A DNA stretch of 64,000 bases from Paenibacillus thalictri (GCF_004307995.1 NZ_SIRE01000017.1:62001-126000); one strand, 5' to 3'. Numbered from the stretch's first letter, positions 23,718-33,644 are shown. Numbers and translations are program-made. The notes: generated from the letters alone by a model not told the origin.

Positions 23718-26030
23718 CTAATTCATTTTCCTGTAAGTTTCCCGGTATTGGCCCGGGGTCATGCCTTCAAGCTTGCGGAACGAACGGATAAAATTTTGCG
23801 AGTTCATGTACTGCAGTTTTTCGGCGATATCTTTAATCGTCATATCGCTTGAAATCAGCCATTTTTTAGCCATAGAGAAGCGATAAGACGTCAAATATTC
23901 GCTGAACGTCATATTCGTTTCTTTACGGAAAACCCCGCTTAAATAGTTCGCGTTGTAATGCAGCTCGGATGCGCACTGCTCAATCGTGAGTTCGGTATCG
24001 TAAAATTTATGGATTTTGTCGATGATTTTTTCCGAGATGTTCTGATATTCCGAGTTTTGCCTGTCTTCGTAAATGCCGATGACCGGCTTAATAATCCGCG
24101 ACCAGAACCATTCCTCGATTTCCGCGGCGATCGGCAGCTTGTTCAGCTCCTCGTAGAGCGAAGAACCGTCCGTATGCAGCTGATTCAGCGCAATGCCGGA
24201 TTCCTGCATCGCCAGCAGCAGATTGTTCAGCAAGCGGAACATTGGGACTTGGTACTCCTGCGGCGACATATGATGTTCGAACACCACATGCATCAGCTTT
24301 TTCAGCAGATCGCGGGCTTTGCTTTCTTCAGCCAGCCGAATGGCGTCGAACAGCTCGCTTTCCGTCAGGAAAGGATAGTCCAAGTGCAGATGATGCTGGC
24401 CGGCGTTAATGTTCGCATAACGGATAATGACGCCGCCGCCGAGATGAATGCGGTGTTTCAGCGCCTCCAGACCTTCTTTATAGGCGATGGAGGCGTTTTT
24501 CGGGTCGGTGAACGGCAAGCTGATGCCGATGCTGATCCGCAGCCCGAGAACTTGGTCGACCGTTTGCTGCACCGACTCCGTGATGGCGTAAATGAAGCTG
24601 TTGAATTCCGGCAAATCATCGCTTTTTCCGCCGATGAGCGTTACTTGCGTCTGGTCGATGAACAACGGCTGCAGCCGAACTTCAGCCGGAATGATCTCTT
24701 CGATGATATTGTTGATAGCGAACAACAGCAGCTCGGTATCCTCTTTTTGGTAGCGGGTATGTTCCAGCGTATCGATCTGCAGCGTAATGACGGACAGGAC
24801 CTTCCATTCGTTCATTTTCTCGCCGAACCCGAACTGCTCCAGCTTTTCCAGCAGATCGCTGCGCCGCAGCGTGCCTTGAAACATTTTGATCATAAAATAG
24901 CTGCGCGCCTGCTGGAGATGCCGCTGGGCCTCCTGCTCCAGCTCGGTTTTGGAGCGGAACAAATCCTGCAGCCGGTCGCCGATAATATCGAACTCGTTGA
25001 CGGGTTCGCTGCCGTTCTGCAAGTTTCGGCCGCCGATTTGCATCATCAGCCGCTGGATAGGGGAATACATCTGCCGGGAACCAAGCCACGCGATAACGAC
25101 AAATACGGCTACGATGATGAGGCACACCCAGATCGTATAACGGCCGATTTTTTTCGACTCCTGCGTCAAACTGTCGATGGAAATAATCGATAAGTAAACC
25201 CAGTTATTATAGGAGGAGCGAATATAACTTGCGGTATAAAGCTGTCCGTCCAGTTCGGCCTGAAATTGGCCTTTCGGTTTCTCCAGCTCCGTATCCGTCT
25301 TGATGAAGCCGGTATTGGTGGCGTATTTGCCGATCATGGAAGCGTCGGTATGAAACAAGATCCGCTCCTGATCGTCCAAAATCATCACCGTCTCCGATTC
25401 CCGCGGCGAGTAGTTGAGCAGCTCCGCCAGGCTGCAGGTCGGAATGTTGGCGTACGCAAGTGCGATCTTGTCCAAACTTTGGTCGGGCAGCTTTTTCACC
25501 AGACTGATCGTATAAGGGCATGAGCTGGAATTGGCCTTCTCTTCGCTGTAAAACCATATGCTTGGATTCAGCACCCACGAGGTGGTGCTGGGCAGCAGCA
25601 GCTGATTGGAAATTTGCGAATGGTGAAGATATTCGTCAAAACGGTAAAAACCGGAATTTTTGATCATCCAGTTCTGATTGAAATTCACGATAACGACATC
25701 TTCAACCTTCGTATAAGTCGATTGGGTGCCGCTCATTTCTTTGCGCAAATCCTTATACAGCATAAAATCGCTTGAAGAAAAAGGCTCGCTCAGCACCTTA
25801 TTCATGACCGATGAATTTACTACTTGATTCAGGGCGTGATTGACGGTCCGCAGCGTCTGTTCCACATTCGAATTCATTTGTGTGAGCAGCTGCATCTGTC
25901 CGCGGTTGACCTGCTTCTGAATTTCCGTACTTGCCTGAAAATAGGAAAATAAGCCGAAAAAGATGACCGGGAGCGTACATAAAATGCAGCCGAATATGAT
26001 TAGTTTTCTTAAATAACTGTGGTTGCGCAT
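23718..26030 (-). CDS. Membrane-anchored AraC-family regulator
   Basis: A 770-residue one-component sensor. It has a membrane helix at residues about 9-29 (LIIFGCILCTLPVIFFGLFS), an extracellular Cache-like domain to about 290, a second helix (YTIWVCLIIVAVFVVIAWLG), a long cytoplasmic linker, and a C-terminal AraC helix-turn-helix pair (residues about 670-768: IEQCASELHYNANYLSGVF and IKDIAEKLQYMNSQNFIRSF). This architecture is common beside CUT1 sugar transporters in Paenibacillus-like genomes. The divergent binding lipoprotein 160 bp away is the likely target and perhaps ligand presenter. The start is ATG after GGAGG. Confidence 0.85.
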   Translation of the reverse strand: MRNHSYLRKLIIFGCILCTLPVIFFGLFSYFQASTEIQKQVNRGQMQLLTQMNSNVEQTLRTVNHALNQVVNSSVMNKVLSEPFSSSDFMLYKDLRKEMSGTQSTYTKVEDVVIVNFNQNWMIKNSGFYRFDEYLHHSQISNQLLLPSTTSWVLNPSIWFYSEEKANSSSCPYTISLVKKLPDQSLDKIALAYANIPTCSLAELLNYSPRESETVMILDDQERILFHTDASMIGKYATNTGFIKTDTELEKPKGQFQAELDGQLYTASYIRSSYNNWVYLSIISIDSLTQESKKIGRYTIWVCLIIVAVFVVIAWLGSRQMYSPIQRLMMQIGGRNLQNGSEPVNEFDIIGDRLQDLFRSKTELEQEAQRHLQQARSYFMIKMFQGTLRRSDLLEKLEQFGFGEKMNEWKVLSVITLQIDTLEHTRYQKEDTELLLFAINNIIEEIIPAEVRLQPLFIDQTQVTLIGGKSDDLPEFNSFIYAITESVQQTVDQVLGLRISIGISLPFTDPKNASIAYKEGLEALKHRIHLGGGVIIRYANINAGQHHLHLDYPFLTESELFDAIRLAEESKARDLLKKLMHVVFEHHMSPQEYQVPMFRLLNNLLLAMQESGIALNQLHTDGSSLYEELNKLPIAAEIEEWFWSRIIKPVIGIYEDRQNSEYQNISEKIIDKIHKFYDTELTIEQCASELHYNANYLSGVFRKETNMTFSEYLTSYRFSMAKKWLISSDMTIKDIAEKLQYMNSQNFIRSFRKLEGMTPGQYRETYRKMN

Positions 26031-26192
26031 CCGAACCTCCGGTCATTTCTTGCATACTTCAAGTATCATTATATTGTAACACGGGATTCGGGACAATGCC
26101 CCGCGTTTCTCCGGCATTCCTTAAAATCTATCTTTCGTGTATAATCTAGTGGGAAATACATTATTTGACCAAGCGTCGAAGGGGGCGGGTTC

Positions 26193-27725
26193 ATGCAAAA
26201 CAGAACACGGTACAGCGGATTGCACCGGATATTCGCCGTTCTTTTTATCGCCGTTCTTACGGTAAGCGCTTGCAGCAAAGGGCAGGATAAAGCCGAACTC
26301 AACCGGGAGAAGGAGCAGTTCTCTCTCAGCATCATGGCGCCGCTGCACCAGGCTCGTCCTCCGAAGGATGAACTGATTGAAGAGCTGGAGAAAACGACGC
26401 AAACCAAACTCAATATCGAATGGGTTCCTAACGACATTTATCGGGACCGGTTAATTAATGCGCTGGAAACGAATTCACTGAAAAAAGTGACTTACGTAAG
26501 CCAACTCGACTACGTAGCCGTCAAAAATGCGATCCGCTCCAACATGTTTTGGGAAATCGGATCCTATTTGGATTCGTTCCCGAACTTGAAAACGTTGGAC
26601 AAGCATATTTTGGACGAAACGACAATCGACGGCAAGATTTACGGTATCTATACAGAGCGCCCGGCGTCCAGGCAAGGCATCATATTGCGCAAGGACTGGC
26701 TGAACAAACTGCAGCTCAAGGAACCCAAAACAACCGAGGAATTGTATCAAGTATTAAAGCAATTTACGTATGGCGATCCGGATGGGAACGGCAGGGACGA
26801 CACGTTTGGTCTTGCGGACCGCAACGATTTGATTTTTGGTGCATTTAAAACGCTTAGCTCTTACTTCGGCACGCCGAACAACTGGGTGGTTCGGGACGGC
26901 AAACTGATCCCCGATTTCACGACGCCGGAATACTTGGACACGATGAATTTTATGAAAAGGCTGTACAACGAAAATCTGGTCAACAAAGATTTCCCGGTCA
27001 CCAGCAAGCAAGTGCAGCGTTATATGCTCATCAGCGGTAAAGCGGGAGCGATCATCGGCAGCATGACAGATGCCCCAAGACTTTCCGACGAGTTGAAAAA
27101 AATTAATCCTCAAGCGGAGCTTACGCTGGTCAACCGGATTTCCGGCCCCAAGGGTTACGGCGTTTGGTCAATACCCAGTTTCAGCGGCATTTTTCTGTTC
27201 TCCAAAAAAGCGATCCCGACGGAAGAAGAGCTGCGGAAGGTGCTGGCCTTCTATGACCGGATGATGAGCCCCGATGCGAGCAATTTGCTTCAGTACGGCT
27301 TGCTTGGCAAGCATTATACGGTCAAAGACGGCAAAGCGCTGATCATCAACGTGACGGCCGATTCCCGCAACGCCGAGGTGATGCCGCTGGAGGCGCTGCT
27401 GATCGCCAATCTAAGCAATCCGGGCATCCTCAAGGTGCATGAGGAAGCGCAGGATCCGCTTATTGTGCTCGCCGATAAACTGACGACGGACAACAGCCGG
27501 ATGCTGATCACCGATCCCGCCGAAAACTTGTCCTCGGCAACCTACGATGCAAGAGGCGCCGATTTGTGGCAGATCATCTACAACGCAACTTACAATTATA
27601 TCATCGGACGGATCGACGGCGCCGGTTTCCAAAGTGAAATCGCCAACTGGGAGCGCAAAGGCGGTTCGCAAGTGCTGGACGAATATAACGAAGCGTTAAA
27701 AAACAATATGGCAAGGAAAAAGTAA
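26193..27725 (+). CDS. Carbohydrate-binding lipoprotein (ABC, family 1), upstream copy
   Basis: A 510-residue extracellular solute-binding lipoprotein. Its signal peptide ends in the lipobox VSAC (Cys near residue 27), and the mature part shows SIMAPLHQARPPKDEL, the hinge-region KDWLNKL and a calcium-loop-like DPDGNGRDD. It is clearly paralogous to the next gene (for example the shared TFGLADRNDLI/TLGLADRNDLI region and NKDFPVTSK/NQDFPVTSK), but is separated by its own terminator and has no permease directly behind it. It may deliver the same oligosaccharide or act with the divergent membrane AraC sensor. A TATAAT lies at 26140 with a poor -35. Confidence 0.82.
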   Translation: MQNRTRYSGLHRIFAVLFIAVLTVSACSKGQDKAELNREKEQFSLSIMAPLHQARPPKDELIEELEKTTQTKLNIEWVPNDIYRDRLINALETNSLKKVTYVSQLDYVAVKNAIRSNMFWEIGSYLDSFPNLKTLDKHILDETTIDGKIYGIYTERPASRQGIILRKDWLNKLQLKEPKTTEELYQVLKQFTYGDPDGNGRDDTFGLADRNDLIFGAFKTLSSYFGTPNNWVVRDGKLIPDFTTPEYLDTMNFMKRLYNENLVNKDFPVTSKQVQRYMLISGKAGAIIGSMTDAPRLSDELKKINPQAELTLVNRISGPKGYGVWSIPSFSGIFLFSKKAIPTEEELRKVLAFYDRMMSPDASNLLQYGLLGKHYTVKDGKALIINVTADSRNAEVMPLEALLIANLSNPGILKVHEEAQDPLIVLADKLTTDNSRMLITDPAENLSSATYDARGADLWQIIYNATYNYIIGRIDGAGFQSEIANWERKGGSQVLDEYNEALKNNMARKK

Positions 27726-27765
27726 AAAAACGCCAGGTTCGGCAACGGACTTGGCGTTTTTTTTA
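27724..27765 (+). terminator. Rho-independent terminator
   Basis: AACGCCAGGT pairs with ACTTGGCGTT, with a run of eight T after the stem. Confidence 0.85.
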
Positions 27766-28014
27766 TGTGTAATCCTTCACCTCCACATGGAAGCATTTCC
27801 GTCGTACTTGTAAGTCGGGCTTGGTTATACCGCGGCTGCGGCATATCCCGGGGCATATCACCTATAATCATTAGCTCTGATTTGCCGGCAAATCGTTGAT
27901 ATGACAAGGTTTTTCGGCGAAGTATGAGCCGTTGATTGTTTACGTTACGACTGTGCGCATCTTAAGATAAGCGTGTGAAACAACACACCACATCTTCTTG
28001 GGAGGTCGAACGAT

Positions 28015-29565
28015 TTGAAACAATTAACGACTCGCGGCAAATGGGCGGCAATCATCTGCACCAGCATGCTCGCCGCAACAGCGCTAGCAGGTTGCGGCAA
28101 GGACGCACCTCCAGCAGCGCAAAGTAATCCAAGCGCAGGAGCGGACAGCAGCAAAGCTGCAGCACCGGCCCCGGAAACTCCGCTGAAAATTACGATTATG
28201 GCGAATCTGCAAGCACCGGAAGTTCCTTCGGATACGATCAAGAAAATACTAGAAGAAAAAACGAAGGCAACCATTGAATTCCAATGGGTGCCGGACGGAT
28301 CGTACGATGAGAAATTCCAGGCTGCATTTGCTACAGGATCTTTGCCGCAAGCGGCGTACATTAAGAACCAATCTTCCTTTATCTTATTGCGCGATGCGAT
28401 TAAAAACGGGCAGTTCTGGGAAATCGGGCCGTATTTGAAAGATTACCCGAATCTAGCCAAGCTGAATCCGGACGTGCTGAAAAACACAAGCGTCGACGGC
28501 AAAATCTACTCTTTATTCCAGGAACGGCCGCTTACCCGTCAAGGTTTGATTTACCGCAAAGACTGGGCCGACAAGCTGGGCCTGCAGGCGCCAAAAACAA
28601 CCGACGAATATTACAACATGCTGAAGAAATTCAAGGAAGCGGATCTGGCCGGCGGCGGTAAAACGCTTGGTTTGGCGGATCGCAACGATCTGATCTACGG
28701 TTCTTTTAAGACGCTGAGCATGTGGTTTGGCACGCCTAACGGTTGGGGAGTGGAAAACGGCAATCTGGTACCTGACTTCATGACCAAAGGTTACATGGAC
28801 ACCATGAAGTTTATCAAAAAGCTGCGCGATGAAGGTTTGATTAACCAAGACTTCCCGGTTACTTCCAAAACCGACCAGCAAAACCTGATGTACACGGGCA
28901 GAGCGGGCACGTATATCGGCTCCATGCCGGACTCCGAATCGATGCAGGACAAGACGTCGAAAAACATCAAGGAAGCTCAATACGACGTAGTCAGCGCGAT
29001 TAACGGTCCTGACGGCAAACCGGTCACTTGGGCGCTTCCAGGCTACGGAACGCTGGTTGTATTCCCGAAATCGGCGGTTAAATCGGAAAAAGAGCTGAAG
29101 CAAATCTTATCGTTCTATGACAAATTCTTCAATCCGGATATCGCGGATTTGCTGAAATACGGCGTGGAAGGCACAAGTTACACGAAAAAAGACGGCAAAG
29201 TTGTGCCGAACCCGGACCAAAAAGTGTACGAAAAAGAGCTAAAGGCGTACCAAAGCATCGCGCTTGCCGATTCGACAAACATCTCGCCGGCGAACTATTC
29301 CATCGCTGTGCGTGAGAAAGCGGAAAAACTGTCGCAGGAAGCGATTAAATACGGTATTCCAGATCCGACTTATTCGCTGGATTCCAAAACGTTTAACGAA
29401 AAAGGTGCAAGACTTCAAGAAGTGATTAAAGACGCCTCCTATAAATTTATGACCGGCAATATCGATGAGAAGGGCTATCAAGCCGCAGTGAAAAAATGGC
29501 AGGACGACGGCGGTTCCAAAATTATCGAAGAGTACAACGCGGCGTACAAAAACGTCAAGAAATAA
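28015..29565 (+). CDS. Carbohydrate-binding lipoprotein (ABC, family 1), operon copy
   Basis: A 516-residue lipoprotein with signal peptide and lipobox LAGC (Cys near residue 24), followed by an Ala/Pro/Ser-rich linker. It starts with TTG behind GGGAGGT. It is the binding component for the two permeases downstream and binds an oligosaccharide at the cell surface. Compared with its upstream paralogue, the calcium-loop-like sequence is lost (ADLAGGGKT in place of DPDGNGRDD). The operon is followed by GH43, GH105 and GH28 genes, so xylan/arabinan or rhamnogalacturonan oligomers are plausible ligands. Confidence 0.85.
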   Translation: MKQLTTRGKWAAIICTSMLAATALAGCGKDAPPAAQSNPSAGADSSKAAAPAPETPLKITIMANLQAPEVPSDTIKKILEEKTKATIEFQWVPDGSYDEKFQAAFATGSLPQAAYIKNQSSFILLRDAIKNGQFWEIGPYLKDYPNLAKLNPDVLKNTSVDGKIYSLFQERPLTRQGLIYRKDWADKLGLQAPKTTDEYYNMLKKFKEADLAGGGKTLGLADRNDLIYGSFKTLSMWFGTPNGWGVENGNLVPDFMTKGYMDTMKFIKKLRDEGLINQDFPVTSKTDQQNLMYTGRAGTYIGSMPDSESMQDKTSKNIKEAQYDVVSAINGPDGKPVTWALPGYGTLVVFPKSAVKSEKELKQILSFYDKFFNPDIADLLKYGVEGTSYTKKDGKVVPNPDQKVYEKELKAYQSIALADSTNISPANYSIAVREKAEKLSQEAIKYGIPDPTYSLDSKTFNEKGARLQEVIKDASYKFMTGNIDEKGYQAAVKKWQDDGGSKIIEEYNAAYKNVKK

Positions 29566-29581
29566 CCGGTGAAAGACAGGA

Positions 29582-29609
29582 AAAGGCTGCTTACCTTTCG
29601 GCGGCCTTT
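29582..29609 (+). other. Intra-operon hairpin after the binding-protein gene
   Basis: AAAGGCTGC pairs with GCGGCCTTT (one G-T pair), with a short pyrimidine tail. Such hairpins often stabilise binding-protein mRNA or partly terminate before permease genes. Confidence 0.5.
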
Positions 29610-29662
29610 CTCCTGATCGTTTCGGTTAGTGCAGCTTACAACGCAGAAAGGATGAACAGAAC

Positions 29663-30616
29663 ATGAACAATACGGCCGTTCAGCCCAAAGCCTTAAGGGC
29701 TCCGGGGGCGCGGGGCTCTTTGATGAAGCGATTGATCCGCAACCGGTACATGTACCTGATGATTTTGCCGGGACTTATCTATTTTATCATTTTCAAATAT
29801 TTGCCGATGTGGGGATTAATCATCTCGTTTCAAGACTATATGCCGTACAAAGGTTTTTTCGGCAGCGACTGGGTCGGTTTAAAGCATTTCCAACGTTTGT
29901 TTACGGATTCGGAATTTTGGGTCATTTTCAAAAACACGCTGATCTTGTTTGTCATCAACATTTTGTTTTATTTTCCGGTTCCGATCCTATTGTCGGTCAT
30001 GCTTAACGAGGTGGCTAACGCTTTCTTCAAGCGCTTCGTGCAGACGATTGTATATATACCGCACTTTATTTCCTGGGTTATTATCGTTTCGATTTCGTTT
30101 GTGATGCTGACGCTGGACGGGGGGATCATCAACGAAATGCTGGTGCTGCTTGGTTTTCAGAAGGTGAACTTCCTGATGAGCACAAGCTGGTTTCATCCGA
30201 TGTACATTATTCAGGTGATCTGGAGAGAAGCAGGCTGGGGAACGATTGTCTATTTGGCGGCGATTGCGGCGATAGATCCGCAGCTTTACGAGGCGGCCAG
30301 AATGGATGGAGCGGGCAGATTTCAGCAAATATGGCACATCACGTTACCTTCGATCCGCAGTGTCATTATCGTCTTGCTCATTCTTAGAATAGGCAACGTT
30401 CTCGATCTTAGTTTCGAGCATGTGTATTTGCTGCTGAATTCCATGAACCGTCAAGTCGCGGAAATTCTCGATACCTACGTATATACGACGGGACTTAAGC
30501 AAGGACAATTCAGCTTCAGCACGGCGGTAGGGTTCTTCAAATCATTTGTCGGCTTGTTCCTTGTCGTCGTATCCAACCGTCTGGCCAAAAAGATGGGCGA
30601 AGAAGGCATCTACTAA
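29663..30616 (+). CDS. Sugar ABC transporter permease, LplB type
   Basis: A 317-residue inner-membrane permease with six hydrophobic segments. The conserved opening is YLMILPGLIYFIIFKYLPMWG. The EAA loop that contacts the ATPase reads YEAARMDGAGRFQQIWHITLP near residue 210. The ending KKMGEEGIY is typical of the LplB subgroup. It pairs with the YtcP-type permease encoded 20 bp downstream. No ATPase gene is present in the operon; these systems usually share an MsmX-type ATPase encoded elsewhere. Confidence 0.88.
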   Translation: MNNTAVQPKALRAPGARGSLMKRLIRNRYMYLMILPGLIYFIIFKYLPMWGLIISFQDYMPYKGFFGSDWVGLKHFQRLFTDSEFWVIFKNTLILFVINILFYFPVPILLSVMLNEVANAFFKRFVQTIVYIPHFISWVIIVSISFVMLTLDGGIINEMLVLLGFQKVNFLMSTSWFHPMYIIQVIWREAGWGTIVYLAAIAAIDPQLYEAARMDGAGRFQQIWHITLPSIRSVIIVLLILRIGNVLDLSFEHVYLLLNSMNRQVAEILDTYVYTTGLKQGQFSFSTAVGFFKSFVGLFLVVVSNRLAKKMGEEGIY

Positions 30617-30636
30617 ATTGTTAAGGAGCAAACCTT

Positions 30637-31518
30637 ATGGTACAAGATAAAACTTTGGGCAGCCGGATGTTTGATATCGTCAACATCGTGCTGCTAACGC
30701 TGATCGCCCTTGTCACCTTCATACCGTTCCTGCACGTCATCATGACCTCCTTCGCCACGGTGGAGGAACTGACGCGCAAGCCGTTTCTGCTCATTCCGAC
30801 GGAATACAGTCTGAAGGCATATCAATACATCTTGTCTACCGGAGCGATCTTTCGTGCGCTTGGCGTATCGATAGGCGTTACGATCGTCGGAACGTTCATC
30901 AGCATGCTGCTGACCGCATTGATGGCTTACGGCTTAACGAGAAGAGACTTGGACGGCCGCAAGGCGATCAACTTGATGATCGTATTTACGCTGCTGTTTA
31001 ACGGCGGATTGATTCCGACGTTTATTATCGTCAAAGAACTTGGGCTCATTGACTCGTATTTCGCTTTAATCGTGCCAACGGCGATCAATGCCTTTAACCT
31101 GATTATTATGCGCAGCTTCTTCCAAAACCTTCCCGACGGTCTGGAAGAATCGGCCAAAATCGACGGCTGCAACGATGTCGGCATTTTGTTCCGCATCGTC
31201 ATTCCGCTGTCGATGCCGGCGATCGCCACGATCTCGCTGTTTTACGCGGTAAACTACTGGAATACGTATTTTAACGCAATTATGTATTTAAACGATGCCA
31301 ACAAATGGCCGATTCAGGTGCTGCTGCGCCAAATCGTCATCGTGGCCAGCGGATTTGCTGCGGACACTTCTTCTTTCGGCGACGACTTCGTCAAGCCGCC
31401 GGAGCAAACGGTGAAGATGGCGGTTATCGTTGTTTCGACCGTGCCGATTTTGATCGCTTATCCGTTTTTGCAAAAATATTTCGCCAAAGGCGCTTTGGTC
31501 GGCTCTGTCAAAGGCTGA
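30637..31518 (+). CDS. Sugar ABC transporter permease, YtcP type
   Basis: A 293-residue permease with about six membrane helices. The EAA loop is LEESAKIDGCNDVGILFRIV, followed by IPLSMPAIATISLFYAVNYWNTYF. The C-terminal YPFLQKYFAKGALVGSVKG is the group signature. The start is ATG after AAGGAG. It completes the importer formed by the lipoprotein at 28015 and the LplB-type permease. A possible terminator follows. Confidence 0.88.
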   Translation: MVQDKTLGSRMFDIVNIVLLTLIALVTFIPFLHVIMTSFATVEELTRKPFLLIPTEYSLKAYQYILSTGAIFRALGVSIGVTIVGTFISMLLTALMAYGLTRRDLDGRKAINLMIVFTLLFNGGLIPTFIIVKELGLIDSYFALIVPTAINAFNLIIMRSFFQNLPDGLEESAKIDGCNDVGILFRIVIPLSMPAIATISLFYAVNYWNTYFNAIMYLNDANKWPIQVLLRQIVIVASGFAADTSSFGDDFVKPPEQTVKMAVIVVSTVPILIAYPFLQKYFAKGALVGSVKG

Positions 31519-31527
31519 TCCGGCGGG

Positions 31528-31596
31528 GAAAGCACCCTGCAGACTTGCGAGGAAATCATGTGTATTTCCGGCTTGATCTGGCGGTGCTTTTGATTT
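31528..31596 (+). terminator. Candidate terminator
   Basis: AAAGCACC pairs with GGTGCTTT across a long loop containing its own GGAAAT/ATTTCC hairpin, with TTTTGATTTTG following. Confidence 0.5.
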
Positions 31597-31739
31597 TGAG
31601 GGAGGCCGCGGATTCTGTCCGTGGAAGCAACGGGAATTTTTATTCATACTTGTGGGGATTGCGGGAAAGGGATGGCACTCCACCGCTAATGAAAACCGCG
31701 TTTTTTTTGAATTTACTATGTGGTAAAAATGCGCTTTTC

Positions 31740-31799
31740 AAAGCGGACGTAGACTTGAGAGTTTTCCGCAGGAAAACTAGCTTCGGAAGCATCCGCTTT
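31740..31799. repeat. Palindromic intergenic repeat
   Basis: Outer arms AAAGCGGA and TCCGCTTT and an inner hairpin AGTTTTCC-GCA-GGAAAACT form a nested cruciform-like element of about 60 bp. The rest of the 31519-31937 gap shows no gene. It resembles short dispersed palindromes of Bacillus-group genomes. Confidence 0.55.
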
Positions 31800-31937
31800 T
31801 CGTACCCATCTTTTTCCCTCCATCACCACAATGAATAAAAATTCACTAGCGCAAACCCGCGGGCAGAATCTGTGGGCCGAGAGGGATAAGGGAGAGTAGG
31901 ATCCGCGGGCCGAGATTAAGGTAAGGAGATGGAATGC

Positions 31938-33605
31938 ATGTCGAAGGGAACGTACACGAATCCGGTTATGCCCGGGTTTCATCCCGATCCGTCGGTGGTC
32001 AGGGTGGGAGATGATTATTATGCGGTGAATTCCACGTTTCAATTTTTTCCGGCCATTGTGATATCGCATTCCCGCGATTTGGTGAACTGGCGGTATATCG
32101 GGCACGGGATTACCCGCAGCGAATGGATTCCGCTGGCCGATTTGCCGGATTCGTTTGGCATATGGGCGCCGGATATTTCTTATCATGAAGGGACTTATTA
32201 TATTTTTGCCACGCTCCGGCTGCATGGCATGGGCCGGCAGAACATCATGATGAAGTCGGACCGGCCCGAAGGACCTTATTCCAAGCCGGTTGTGCTGAAT
32301 ACGACTGGGCTCGATCCTTCGCATTTTATCGACGATGACGGCGCGCATTATATGGTGTACGGCGGAGGCGGGGCATGGATACAGCGGCTGTCGGACGACT
32401 GCATGCAAGCTGCCGGCGAACCGCGGCTGTTGTGGCCGGGAACGGGACGGCACTCGCCGGAGGGTCCGCATCTGCTGAAAAAAGACGGCTTTTATTACGT
32501 CATTTTGGCGGAAGGCGGCACCGAATACGGCCACTGCATCACCGTCGCCCGCTCCCGGGAGCTGTTTGGCGAATACGAGCCGTGCCCGCTTAATCCGGTG
32601 CATGAGCAAACCGACCGCAATGCGGTTATTCAGCGCGCCGGACACGGCAAGATCGTGCAGACGCAGCATGGGGAATGGTGGATCATGCATCTGGGCGGAC
32701 GTCCGCTTGCCGGCGGTTTTTGCACGTTGGGCAGGGAAACGTTTCTGGAGCCGGTGGAGTGGACGGCAGACGGATGGTTTACCGTCAATGGGGGACGCGG
32801 GCCCAGCGATACACAGCGGCTGCCGCGGCTTGAAACGAAACGTTACGACAAGCCGCAATTCGACGATTTTGATGAAGGCAATCTGCCGTTTCATTGGCAG
32901 TTTGCCCGCAATCCCGCGGACGGCGACTGGTCGCTTACGGAAAGGCCGGGCCACCTGCGCATCTGGACCCGGGACGCCGGGCTGGAATCGATCGACAGCC
33001 GCAACGTGCTGGTGCGCCGGGAGACAAGCCACCGCTATTCGGCGTCGATGAAGCTGGAATTTGCTCCTGCCCGGCAGGGGGAAGAGGCGGGCTTGGTTTG
33101 CTACTACGATACGAGGTGTTTCATCAAGCTGGCGCTGGCTTACGACGGGGGACTTGTCGTCAGGCTGACGGAACATCGCGCTAGGACGATGACCCGACTT
33201 GCAGAAACAGCATATGTCCCGGGTGATCCAAGTTATCCGGGTGATCCGAGCTATCTGGGCGATCTGGGAGAATCAGCCGATCAATCCGGGCAGGTTGAGC
33301 CGGCCAGTGACCGGGGTGTGCAGTACGGTCAAGCGTCAGGAAGCGGCGGCATCGCCGTTGACACCGCCGCGCCAATTTATTTGAAGGTTGAAGTGGATGG
33401 AGTGCGGCGTACGTTTTATTACAGCAGCGATAACGTCAAGTGGCATAAAGCCGGGGAAATTGCCGATGCGGTTTTTTTGAGCGACGAGGGAACGATGGAG
33501 AAAAAGGCGTTTACCGGCACGTTGGTCGGCGTCTTTGCAACCGGCGGGGGTTCGGGTCGGCGTATTGCCGCCGATGTGGACTGGTTTCGCTATGAGGATC
33601 ACTAG
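31938..33605 (+). CDS. Glycoside hydrolase family 43 (beta-xylosidase/arabinofuranosidase)
   Basis: A 555-residue GH43 enzyme. It has a five-bladed propeller with catalytic base Asp17 in GFHPDPSVVR, the pKa-modulating Asp in WAPDISYHEGTYYIFA, and general acid Glu in EGPHLLKKDGFYYV. A C-terminal beta-sandwich of the GH43 C2 type follows. It has no signal peptide, so it works on imported oligosaccharides. ATG at 31938 is preferred (nine bases after AAGGAG); an ATG at 31929 abuts the site. An unusual Gly/Pro/Asp/Ser repeat (PGDPSYPGDPSYLGDLG) is inserted in the sandwich near residues 425-440. Confidence 0.87.
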   Translation: MSKGTYTNPVMPGFHPDPSVVRVGDDYYAVNSTFQFFPAIVISHSRDLVNWRYIGHGITRSEWIPLADLPDSFGIWAPDISYHEGTYYIFATLRLHGMGRQNIMMKSDRPEGPYSKPVVLNTTGLDPSHFIDDDGAHYMVYGGGGAWIQRLSDDCMQAAGEPRLLWPGTGRHSPEGPHLLKKDGFYYVILAEGGTEYGHCITVARSRELFGEYEPCPLNPVHEQTDRNAVIQRAGHGKIVQTQHGEWWIMHLGGRPLAGGFCTLGRETFLEPVEWTADGWFTVNGGRGPSDTQRLPRLETKRYDKPQFDDFDEGNLPFHWQFARNPADGDWSLTERPGHLRIWTRDAGLESIDSRNVLVRRETSHRYSASMKLEFAPARQGEEAGLVCYYDTRCFIKLALAYDGGLVVRLTEHRARTMTRLAETAYVPGDPSYPGDPSYLGDLGESADQSGQVEPASDRGVQYGQASGSGGIAVDTAAPIYLKVEVDGVRRTFYYSSDNVKWHKAGEIADAVFLSDEGTMEKKAFTGTLVGVFATGGGSGRRIAADVDWFRYEDH

Positions 33606-33644
33606 GGGCAGTTTCCAGCAACAATCAATGGGGAGATGAAAGGG

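Noticed and set aside
23958..25193. 411-residue plus-strand open frame opposite the AraC-type regulator
   Set aside because: Antisense shadow; the minus strand has clear Cache and AraC domains.
31716..33176. 486-residue minus-strand open frame opposite GH43
   Set aside because: Shadow of the GH43 gene, which has all catalytic motifs on the plus strand.
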